A stretch of DNA of 64,000 nt, from assembly GCA_963920665.1 (NCBI GenBank), contig OY987268.1:15750501-15814500 (forward strand). Reading direction: 5' to 3'. Position 1 is the stretch's first letter; each line of letters opens with the position of its first letter. The position numbers and the translations under genes are program-made. The DNA is from Straminergon stramineum (Eukaryota; Streptophyta; Bryopsida; Hypnales; Calliergonaceae). The notes under the pieces were generated by a model, which did no database searches, had not been told where the DNA came from, and saw nothing but the letters and a program-made list of their open reading frames with translations. Shown here piece after piece: positions 27,901 to 38,830 of the stretch.

Positions 27901-30900
27901 CTTTTGCTGCAAAAGCCAACTTAAAGCAACCATCAATAACTACTTTTGGACAGGTTTGGTTGCATTGCAAAATTGTATAGGTTTTTTATGCTCCATATTT
28001 TTTGTTTTGGACTAATTTCTAAGGTGATGGCATTGTCAAAGTAACATTGAAAGTATTGTGTGTTTTCTAAAAACAACTAAAAATTAAATACAATATAAAA
28101 ATTTAGTAGATTATTCAAAGTAATACATTTGCAAACTTTATGGCTAGAACAAATTCTTCAAAAGTTATCTACAAAAATATATTGGTAGAAGATTTCAAGA
28201 AAATATATACTTTAATGTTTTCTTCTAAGAAAATAGTAAAAATATGAAAATAAAAAATAAAAAAATTCTTAAGAACTTATTGAGAATGAGATTCCACCAA
28301 AGAAAGGATGAAAGAATATTTCAAATGTCTAGAAATGCACACTCTAGGAAAATTTTGTTGCATCCATTTATTAGACATATAATTTTTTTATTATTCCTAG
28401 CATGAATGATATGTACTTCTATGGTAGAAGGATATTTTCAAAAGCTAACTTCTAAATTCTTAATTTTCGGTACTTGAAAGTCTTAAAAATTATAAGAATC
28501 AAAGATGAGAATTCTTCTTTTTAATAAATCAAAGGATTTTCAAAATTCAAGAGTAAAAAAAGATAATGAAAAAATAGATACCCTATGTGAAGGTCAAATT
28601 TAGCAAAAATTAAGTCATTTTCTAAAATAATACCACATGTCATCTTGTGAATGGTATGAGGTGACATAGGTCCCTGAGAATCTAACATGGAAACTCAATT
28701 TGGGCACTTGAGTACTGAATTAGTCCTTCACATTTGGTATTCACCTTTTGCAAGAAAATCACTCCATTGGCTCAATTGTTCAAAGAGTGAACTTAAGACT
28801 TATGAAATATTTAATGTGTGGCTTTAAAATACTATGTGTTTTTGCAAATACATGTCATGCAATAATAATGACATCCATAATTAAAGTACTTCCAAGATTG
28901 TTGCAAGAATCACAAGCCAATTCTTACCAAAAAAAGTAGTACATAATATATCATAAAAAATTTGGAAAGAAAATAGAAACAATGGAAAAATTATAAAATT
29001 CCTATAAATCATTTGTTCCAAAAAATTGAAGAATGATTTTTTTCTCCAATAGTCATCTTCAAAATAGATTAGTGAAAATTTTCAAAAGAACCTGTATTTT
29101 GATGTTTGTATAATTAGAAAATGATGAAAAGATTAATAAAAAATTTGGAATTTTTTGGGTCTTCTAGGTCAAGTATTCTCTTTTGTCATCACTCCTTAAG
29201 AAGAAAATGGTATGATTGTTGAGCTAATACAAACAAAATGCATTTTGAGTACAAGTACAAGATGATTTTGCATGTGGATTGATTTTAATTTCTTAAAATT
29301 ATTTATTTCAGGTGATGGAAACACGAGTAGTAGAGATGGCACTTGTAAAAATAGCAAGTCTATCAAAAGTGGCTCTTGGAGATGCAGGCATGGATATTTT
29401 ATCTGTAAATCTTAAAGGAGGAAGCGAATTCAATCGTAAAATACTATTGTATTATTTTATTACAAGATCTCTAAATTTAATTTTATTGGAGTTTGTCACT
29501 TCCTAGTCATGGAGTACATGGATTTTTTTTTTAAATTATATAAATAGATAGGTTGCTTCAATTTAACAAAATGGTTTAATTTGTTTGACTATGATTGGCC
29601 ATGGGGTTTCTAAAATTGACCTTGTTCAAATACTAATTTTTGAATCTAGAAAGTGACAATTTCTTCTTGAATCATGAAGGTATTCTATTTTTATAAAATT
29701 CATATTTTTATTAGATAGATTTATATAATTCCTAATATTTTTTTATTTCTATTTTAGCTATGATCCCAGGAAAGAAAATTCGAGCTTGCTTTGGATTTTG
29801 TGATATACGAAACTTTACAAATGCTACTGAATGTCTTCAAGAAGATGTTATGATGTTTGTCAATAAAATTGCCGATGTAGTCCACAATAAGGTAGTATTT
29901 CATCAAGGATTTCCGAACAAGAATATAGGAGATGCATTTTTACTTGTATGGAAGAAAAGTGCGGCTGATAATACTCAAAAGGTATTTTTTTTGCAATCCT
30001 TCTTTCAATGTTGTTTGTAGATTCCCAAATTCTTCTTAAACTTTTGAACCACCATCGGGTGGATGACATTTGTAGATAGATAGTCATCTATGCATAAAAT
30101 GTTGTCATCTTATTTTCTATATAAGTTTTTAAACCTCATTCAATGGAATTGGAATTTTCATATTTGTATGCAATCTAAATATTTGTGATGTCAAATTTGG
30201 CAGACACGAGGCACAAACTCGTTTGCTGATCGTGCACTTCAATCTTTTTTAGATATTATTCAATGCATAGAAACATCCCAAACTTTAGCTGAATATGCAA
30301 TGCACTCAGCTATTCAAAAACGAATGCCAGGTATGTTTTTATTGAAGCATCTATTTAAAATATGCGATTATTTTTATCAAGTCATAAATCTTATACAAAT
30401 GGAATGGAAGTTTTTGAATGTCATATGGAAACCTTGTATATATTTGTTTGAAGTCTTTACAAGGTACACTTTCTATTTAGGTTACAAAATACACATGGGA
30501 TTTGGTCTCCATGTTGGTTGGGCTATTGAAGGTGCAATTGGCTCAGCTCACAAAGTTGACCCTTCGTATCTATCACCACATGTTAATGTATCATCGCGAC
30601 TTGAAGCAGCAACAAAACAATACGGTGTGATGATGTTAATATCTGAAACAGTCATAGCTGAGTTGACTAAAAGTAGTTTGCGTCATTGTTGTCGCAAACT
30701 TGACCGCATTACTGTAAAGGGGAGTGCCGAGCCTATCATCATTTATACATTTGACATGCCATTTTTTCAACAAGATCTCAAAGGAAATCCTTCTGATTAT
30801 CGAGCTCTTTTTGAGAATGCAGTTGATAATTATATTGAGGGAAATTGGTCATCAGCTTTGGAAAAACTTGAAGAATGTTTGCAACTATGGCCAACTGATA

Positions 30901-30992
30901 AGCCTGGACATGTTCTTCTCAATTTCATGGCCTCACATAACTATAGGATACCTACTAGTTGGAAGGGTTATCGAGAACTCACTGAGAAATAA
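21901..30992 (+). CDS. CAPE: Fused cyclic-nucleotide phosphodiesterase / membrane adenylyl cyclase (CAPE-type), 5' end unresolved
   Basis: Bifunctional enzyme that should both make and break cAMP. Firm exons: 22132-22248, 22405-22488, 22625-22692, 23113-23323, 23424-23646, 24021-24348, 24927-25083, 25381-26109, 26235-26344, 26490-26658, 26796-27308, 27556-27639, 27849-27953, 29312-29435, 29758-29981, 30204-30330, 30481-30992 (1294 residues, all in phase). One more upstream exon ends at 22071; its start is unclear. Counting from 22132, the PDE domain spans about 1-396 with [27 protein letters not shown] and ADLSN. Four membrane helices follow (about 613-715), the last with spaced Arg/Lys. Two more helices flank an extracytoplasmic loop, then come a HAMP-like segment and a class III cyclase with [16 protein letters not shown] and [15 protein letters not shown] is known from streptophytes with motile sperm. 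Codons are strikingly A/T-rich. The donor after 22248 appears to be GC. Confidence 0.85.
24470..24790. repeat. Dispersed repeat inside a cyclase-gene intron
   Basis: This segment of the intron at 24349-24926 matches, in opposite orientation, a segment near 52.36-52.66 kb. Shared landmarks are a run around aaccatcaattcttggtttc and the stretch that conceptually translates as SKILS followed by ISIFL in both copies. There is no intact protein. It is likely a fragment of an unclassified mobile element. Confidence 0.5.
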
Positions 30993-33221
30993 TTGTTTAT
31001 TACAAATTTGTATATTAATGAGGTTGGTCAAGAAGGGTCATTTTTATACATTGAATGACATGCTAAATTGAAAGAGGTGTTTCAATGCTTGTTACAAAAG
31101 TTATAAGTGTAAAGTGAAGCTTAATCTTGGTTACATTCTTTTATATATTGAATTTTGTAAGGAAGAAATATTAAAGAAAAAAGACCATAAATAGAGTTGG
31201 AATACATATTGATGGGTTTTTTTGCTAGTTGGAATCTATTTAAGAATGACATGGAGGTCCACTAACATTGTAATTTACTACAAACATAGCATGCTCACTA
31301 TTTGCAATCTAGGAGCAAGCATCTCATTGAATAGAGTGTTGTGAATGATATGTAATATACTAATTAATTAAATTCTATAGTCATTTAAAGACCTAGATTT
31401 TTTCATGGTTTGTCCTTCCATTTTTCTCAATTTCATTTGGAAAAAAGTCATATACACGTGTACATATGATCAAATGTGTTAAGTATTATTTACAATTGGG
31501 ACATATGAAGACAAAAAGCTTTGCATTTAAGCTAATAAATGAGAAAATAATTTTACATGTATACAACTTAATACAACCTCAAAACAAATCATATTGAGCT
31601 TTTCAAAGAATTTCTTTTGGTCTATATGCAATCAAACTCCACAGCATGGGACAAGAAAAAGAATGTTTTAGGAGTACAAAAGAACTCACTGTATCTAACT
31701 AGATGGCAAATGGTATCTAATTTTTTTGAAATAATATTGGCTCTACAAAAGAGTCTCTTCATTGCCTTATTAAATGCAATTAGAAATCAATTTTGGTACA
31801 ACATTATAGAAAAATACCTTTCTTATCTATGTAGCTATAAGGATTAACAAAATTGTACTTCAGGTCTTTCCAATGTCCAAGAAAGTTCAATTTTGTTTAT
31901 AATATTTATGTTGTTGGCTAGGGCACAATTGAGTTTTCAAATGGTGCAAGTTTGATGGTGTTTCAATATTTGAAGCTGAAAGGTCTTTTTATGTGAATTT
32001 TGAATTAGAAGTCTTCAATGTTTTCTAGGACTAGATAGAAATGCTTTCACTTCTTCTAGTGAATAAAGTTAAGTTTCAATGTGATTCTAATTGAGTAAAT
32101 TCATTAACTAAATAATGAACATTACAAAACTATTAAACCCTAAACACATCATGTCCTTAAAGTTGGAAACCTTGAGCCATTTTGCAATGACTCCTTTTTT
32201 GTGACCTTGATTATAAATGGACCCTTTTGAAGAAAGAAAACTAGGTTTATTATAATTGTCAAAGTTCCAATGTAGTAATGTACTAGCTAATCTAGTACTA
32301 CTATAACAATGTCTTTTTAAATGACAGAAGAACAATTGAAGATGCAGGCTTTGTGGATAACTAAAAGGCAAACATCTATTGTGTTTGTAGCATGTAGTTC
32401 TTCTCATTTTTGTCTTGTAACATCCATCTTTCTTTGAAAATTCCTAAATAAGCAAACTTGTGAAGAAACCAAATTCTATTAAATGAAAACTAGACATTTT
32501 GTATCCATTACAAAAAACAAAACCTCACATGATTTAGATGGAACTTTATCCTCATTCATTATAGGAATACCCTTTGATATGATTATTTGTTTATGAATAT
32601 AAAAATATAGACGCAAATAACATGCCCATATATGTATATATATTTTTTTATTTTTTTTATTTATCAAAATTGGAGGTCATATTCTACATAATCAAACAAT
32701 AATATGTCTTTTTTTTCAATTTTTTCAATTTTTTTTTGAAGTCCAATCATCTAACTTCATGATCTAATACAATATCTTATCCTATTAGCAAGTATAACAC
32801 CAATCTATAAAAGTCACACTATTTTAAATCAATGGAAATATAAAACGTTCTTATATTGTCCTAATTTTCACAAAAATAAAATTTATTGTAACATTAATTC
32901 GGGCCCTCAACAATATGATGAATTATGTATTTTAGCATTCTTTTCCTTTCACTTACTCTGGAGATAGGTTTTCCTAAGCATAATTGGTGTGATACATGTA
33001 AGAACAAGATCAATGTCTTGACTGGTTCCAAAAGCCTTGCAAAAACTATGCTTAAAAATTTGTTACCTTGTAAGAATAAAGTATAATAAAAAAAACTTTC
33101 ATATTACAAGCAGTTGGATTCCATTTGATGAAACTTTGAACTTCATAGATGAACCATTTGGCCTTAATGCCTTATATTCCAAATATTGGGCTATTTATTT
33201 TTCATGTTTGATTTCATTTTT
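30993..33221. other. AT-rich intergenic DNA downstream of the cyclase gene
   Basis: It contains the 3' untranslated region of the cyclase gene and then A/T-rich spacer. I see no further gene or clear repeat. Confidence 0.5.
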
Positions 33222-33385
33222 AAAAGATAGAAATCCTATTTGTACAACAAATTCAAAAGTCACTAGTTTTTGTGCCACTATGTACTAATGGTGTATATTT
33301 CATGCTTTCAAATGTACTTTATTAATATATAATTTTTGAACCATGGTACAAATAGTCACATGATACAAATTGAATCTTTTACCTT
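33222..33385. mobile_element. MITE of the AGGTAGGAGA...TATTTGTG family, copy 2 (degraded)
   Basis: It begins near aaatcctatttgt and contains tgtgccactatgtactaatgg followed by tttcatgctttcaaatgtact, collinear with the interior of the element at 8391-8537. The far end reads tacaaatagtcacatgatacaaattgaatc. Its terminal repeats are eroded. Confidence 0.5.
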
Positions 33386-33976
33386 AAATTCTGAAGTGCT
33401 TTGTTAAGTTCTATTGTAGTTGAATAGTCAAACTTTTAACTTCAATCCAATTTTTCTCTTCTCAAAGCTATGACAAGCTCACAATTATACAAGATAGAGT
33501 GTCATGAGGCATTATAACCATATACATGAATGAAACCAACTAGAACTAGTACTAAGTTCGGAACTTAGTCATTTTTTGTCATTGTGGTTTTCTTTGTTTT
33601 CCCCAAGCAATTCTAATTAAGAGAATGTGAATAGCATGGTGTAACGATTGTATCAATTGAAACCTTTGAAATAGTTGGGATTTTAAGTAGTATACATTCC
33701 AAGTGGAATATCAAAGATTGAATTTTGTTTGCATTGTCAAATTAGCTTCACAATGTCACAAATTAGATGGACATCCTATCAAAGGTACAAAATTGGTATC
33801 ATTTGCCACACATAATATCATAAATTTGAAGATGGAAGAACTTGAACAATTTCTATAAAAATCAATGAAGGCACCAAAAGTTTTGAATGACAATATATAA
33901 ATAATATTCCAAATACTCTTTCCATTTTATATTGGGATTCAAATTTTTTGGCTTATGGATTAACCCCAACATTCCT

Positions 33977-34269
33977 CATTAGAGGAGTTTTGGAGGGTCT
34001 GGAGGGCTGTGTGTTCCTCTGGGATTTACTCCGTAGCATTTGCCTAACATGGCACAACAACTACCACATCATTTTTTATTTTATTTTTGAAAAAAAAAAT
34101 TATTGAATTTTTTTTCAATTTTCTTTTACATTTAAAAATTAAAAAAATAATTAAAACTAAAAATTAAAAATTAAAAAAATTTGACAACAACCGTTCCCAG
34201 ATTGCTGGGGGAATAGTACCGGGAACAGGCCCGAAACGGCCCTCCAGACCCCCCAAAACTCTTCTAATG
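33977..34269. mobile_element. Foldback element with ~31-base inverted ends
   Basis: The left arm at 33977-34007 starts CATTAGAGGAGTTTTGGAGG. The right arm at 34239-34269 is its inverse with few mismatches, ending CAAAACTCTTCTAATG. The central 90 bases are nearly pure A/T. There is no coding capacity. This is a typical MITE-like foldback. Confidence 0.65.
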
Positions 34270-35262
34270 ATTGTTCTATTAGAGGACAAAATAAAATTTG
34301 GATAAATTCCTATGATCTCAAATTTTGAAGTACTTATTGAATTTTTTTTCTAGATGTCTTTTTGGAAGACTACAAGAGCTTTGTACTCATATAATTTTCA
34401 TGTAATTCTAAATCGCAATTTATAAGTTATGAACAATTTAGTACAAAATTTGGGAGAAGGGATTGCATAGGTAGTCTCTGGTTTCATTTGACATTGTTGT
34501 GGACAATAGAGGGCACAATAGAGTTTGCAAGATGGGCAATGGGGGGAGGGAGTAGGCGTGTGCCACATATGCAACTTGTAATAAAGAGAAGTTGCAATGG
34601 TCACTAGCTAGGGATTTAGAAGTTGAAAGCAAGGTTGGATGCCTAGTGGAAGCATTAACAAGCTGTGCCATGTTGACTTTCAGTGGAGTAGCAAGAATCT
34701 AAGGCAAAATTCTCTACAATGTGTTCTAAATTGGAGAAAGCACCAATTCATCTTCATTAACAACACCACGGTGAACAAAATTTAAGTGACTTAGGATGTC
34801 ATGACAAATCTTGTGTTCTCTATTTGAATGTGTTGATGAAGTTCACAATGTTCATAATGATATAATCTGATGACCATGATTTCTTCATAATTGCAACTTG
34901 CATGCTCTAATTGAAACAATAGTTTAAAAAACAAGACACTCTTGCTAAATTAGTACTAACTACCCTTAGATTTATACTCTTAGACCACCCTTGCAATCCC
35001 ACTTGATCATTTTTGTAATCTAGAGGGAGAAATGTACTCAATTTTAGCAAAATTTGTAGTTTTAGGATCATTTTCCAATCTACTAGTAAAATCATGCAAA
35101 AACATGGAATGAATTTCACACACCATGCTAAACATTTGTAAACTTCCTTACACTTGGGGAGCAAGTAAATGAACTATATTATCAAAAGTGTTCATTTGAG
35201 AAGGAGGTCCTATTTAGAATGAAGAGGCTTTTTGTTAAAATTTCTTTCTATCTATAGAAGAA

Positions 35263-35860
35263 ATGCCAAGGAAGAAGAAGACTCATACAACACAAGAGGT
35301 ATAGTACTATTCCTCTAAAATTTCCTTTGATTACTCTCATTTCAATTTTTTCTTCTAATGTGGATCCCTATTTCATTCTTATAGATTGCATGGAATGGTC
35401 TCCAAATATAGCATAGTTGCAGATTGTTTGCTCAATTTGTAACTATGTCTAACAATTCTCCATCACTATCTTGGAACCCATCACCAACACTAGCATCAAT
35501 TGGAATTGACTACTCAACACTTCTCTCCATGCCTCCTATATCTACAATACCACTTCACAACTCTTACAATGAACAAACATAAGAAATTGGCAATTATAAT
35601 GACATCTATTTTGACAACCAAGAACAAGAACAAAAAGGGAGAGATTTTAGCTACAAGGAGTTAGAGGAGGACAATTTCAATGAAGGCACTTATGCCACTA
35701 CAAAATTGAGAATCTTTTAGAAATCGTGGTTGCTTGAACTTATGAATCAACTACAACTAAATTGCAAAAGACAAACAAAATGGCAGCAATTAGTTGTAGT
35801 CAAAAAAGCTCAACCTTTGCCACTACTCGAAGCAAGTTTTTGGCACTAGGAGGGTGTTGT
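35263..35860 (+). pseudogene. Decayed reading frame, family unknown
   Basis: A short basic start (MPRKKKTHTTQE at 35263) is followed by a donor-like GTATAG. A second stretch from 35445 stays in one frame for about 400 bases through at least three stop codons. Its conceptual translation is Ser/Pro/Asn-rich, then acidic and Gln/Glu-rich, with a more ordinary protein-like end. The composition differs from the surrounding spacer. It may be the remains of a transposon-encoded or host protein. I recognise no domain. Confidence 0.3.
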
Positions 35861-36805
35861 TTGAGCTACCAACACTAAAAAAAAAATCATATTTTAGAGG
35901 ACAGATTTTAGGTGACATTCAATGTAACAACTTGTGTTTTTATATCAACAATAATGTCCAACACAACATCTTCGTTTGCAACATCGAGACAACTACTAAG
36001 GCAAGGCCAAGACATATTGCTCAACAAGTCACAATAGTTTTTTTGTGTTGGCACAAAGGTTGTTTTCAAATTTATCACAAACATCTCAATGACTAAGCCA
36101 TTCTCAATGTGAGTAATAAAATTCCACATACCATTATACCAAATATTTTTTTAGTCACATTTGCATGAACTCTCAATACTTCTAGCATAATAAGTGCAAT
36201 TGTGATTGAACTTGCCAATGTTTTATTGAAGGATACAAGTATGGTTATAATATTGGATCTATGTAGGTTTTAAAAAAAAATTCTTTTGAAAGCAAACATG
36301 AGAATGTACAAGGTCTTTAAATTCAAATTTTATACATTCTATGAGAAAAAATATGAATTTTCCATGTCTTTTTTTAATTCTTTTTGGCTTCTCAACATGC
36401 AAACTAGAAGAAAACTGCAATTTACTTAACAAAAACTGCATTTTCCTCAACAAAAAAGTGTGGGATTGATTTTGTTGAGGTCTCCTTGCATAACCCAAAA
36501 TTTTGCATTCTAACACAGAAGTCTGCTTTTTTACTTGTCAGATTCTATAATGAAATTTTGAAATGCTCAAGTAAAATGCAAATTTGACAAGTGAAATGCA
36601 GTTTTCTTCTCGTAAGACAATCTGAATAAATTATGAATTTATAGAAGTTTGAGGATTACTTTTTTGCGGTGGCCATGGCAATTAGTGAGAAGTTTAACAT
36701 CTAAGTTCAACACTAACATCCCTGAGATTTTATTTAAGGGAAACTCAACGCAAGAACAAGCAAGCAAGGCATTGCTAGGAACATCAAGGGACCCATTCTC
36801 CATTG

Positions 36806-37206
36806 CTTGCATTTGAAATATTTGTTGAATAGGACAATACATTTGATTTATATTTTAGAGACATATGATGCGTTTTTAGGTTTACATTTTTTATCATAGA
36901 CTAGAGTGTATAATGCACATGTATTATTGGAATCAACCAATCAAACAACTTGTTTTATTCAATTTTGATAACTTACATCAAAAAAATTGTCAATTTTATA
37001 AAAGTTAGTGTAATTTTTGGTGTTTTTTAAACTTTTTGATGATATTAAAAATGAAAATGAAAGTTTTTGGATTGATTGAATCAACTATGTGCGTCACAAA
37101 CTCTAGTCTTTGTACAAAAAATAAGAACTTAGAAACGCATCATATGATTGTCCCTTAAATGTAAATCAAACAAGTTATCCTATCCAACAAATATTTCAAA
37201 TGCAAG
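36806..37206. mobile_element. Long-arm foldback element (~400 bp)
   Basis: The left arm at 36806-36882 reads CTTGCATTTGAAATATTTGT, then an AGGACAATAC run, then ACATATGATGCGTTTTTAGG. The right arm at 37126-37206 carries the inverse of each block in reverse order, ending AACAAATATTTCAAATGCAAG. The arms are roughly 75 bases with small gaps. The transcript would form a long hairpin. Confidence 0.65.
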
Positions 37207-38380
37207 GGCATTAAGATGTACCAATTGTTCATGTTGCAAACTATACTCTTTCTACAATGGCTAGTGCAATTTTATACTCTCAGTTCCAAACAAAAATTCA
37301 AATATTGAAAGAACCAACATCATTTGCATGTTTGTCAAATTGTGAATATTTTAAATTCTATAAATATCAACTTCCTTCAATTTTTGTGTACAACAATCTA
37401 AAATGCTCGTACCAACATGAAAAGGTATATAAAGTTTTTTAGGAGTTCCTAAGAAAAAGTTGACAATAGATAAAATAATTCCAAGTTCTGGTGCACAAAA
37501 TTGAGTTTTAGACATGGCTAACTTTGAAATTAATTTTTTTCAAATCACAACTAATTTTTTCTTTAAACTTCTATAGAATGTATTATATATATTGCATACT
37601 ACAACTTTTGTATTTCTACTTTTGGACTTTGCCTACTGATACTTATGATATGGTTGTTTGAATGAAAAAGTTCCAAATCTATACTCAATTTTTTTTGTCA
37701 CTATACAATAAAGTGTTTGGGAATATTTTTCAAATTGCCATTAAGATCCAAAATCCTTTTTTGCAATGCACATACAGAAACTACTCTAAATGGCTCAAGT
37801 ATTGAATTTCTTCAACCTTATCCTTTGCTCATTGTGGGGGTCATTTTATTCATGCATAGTAACCTTATCAACTTGAAGAATGAAAATTGATTGAAATTTG
37901 AATCAATTTTTTTTCAATAATTATAGTATAAATAGAAGAAATAATTGAAGTAGGTATCTAAACCTCGTGTGAATATGAAAAATGTACAGAAATCCCTGAA
38001 TGCTAGGACAAGAGTTTCGATGTTGCCTATCTAATGGTAGCTACAATGACTTTTAGAGGAGCAACTGAAGCAAAGAATGCACCTATTCATATGGAAATAA
38101 GATTTTTGGGGAGCTAACTACCTCAATGATATTACCTTGCATTTTTCCGTTAGACACTATAACATTCTTTAACTGTTGGTTGCAATTCTTTTTCTTTTCT
38201 GAACCCTTGCTCCCTCAACAATCTTGAATAAAAAATTTCACACATATCAAGGCCATTGTAGTGTAGATATATTTAAGCTACAATGCTTGTTCTAGAGCAC
38301 TACAGAAAAGATACTTGTCTCCTCTTATACAAGACTGACATTATGCCTATTCCCCATCCAATACAATGAGTTACTAAAAA

Positions 38381-38541
38381 GTATGAGCCCCTATTTGAGC
38401 CATACTTCAGAAAACATCCTATTTATGCCACAATGTATAAGATGTGTAGAGTACGTTTTAAATTTTCAAAATGTTCTCTATTAAAACATAGTAACCATAA
38501 AATGACGCAAATAGTCACATGGCGCAAATAGGGTCTACTAC
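38381..38541. mobile_element. MITE of the AGGTAGGAGA...TATTTGTG family, copy 3, at the OGDH promoter
   Basis: It begins gtatgagcccctatttgagcc and ends tggcgcaaatagggtctactac, imperfect inverses of each other. The interior (tatgccacaatgtataagatg) is collinear with copy 1 at 8.4 kb. It ends about 290 bases before the ATG of the 2-oxoglutarate dehydrogenase gene, where base composition turns GC-rich. Confidence 0.5.
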
Positions 38542-38830
38542 TCTAGTGTTTACCATTGGAGTGGACTCTTCATTAGCGTTCGCAGTTCCCAAGTGTTGCG
38601 TTTCGCATAGTCCCGTCTCCTTGTCGTTGCAGCTTCGCAGTCAGGATCGCCGCGACTGCGAGTTCCATCACCCCTCACAATCCGGACTCCAATCACCAAA
38701 GAATTCCATCTCTGTCCTCATCTGCAGCTCTTTCACCGTCCCGGCGTCACTCGATCGCCTCGCATGTTTTTTTCGGCGATCGTTTTGGTGGAGTATTGAG
38801 TAAGCGCGGGGGAATTAGGGTTGCGTCGCC

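Noticed and set aside
14154..30992. Horizontal transfer of the AT-rich gene pair
   Set aside because: Both genes have plant-type introns, and the cyclase belongs to a streptophyte family. Base composition alone does not support transfer; methylation-related drift is a simpler cause.
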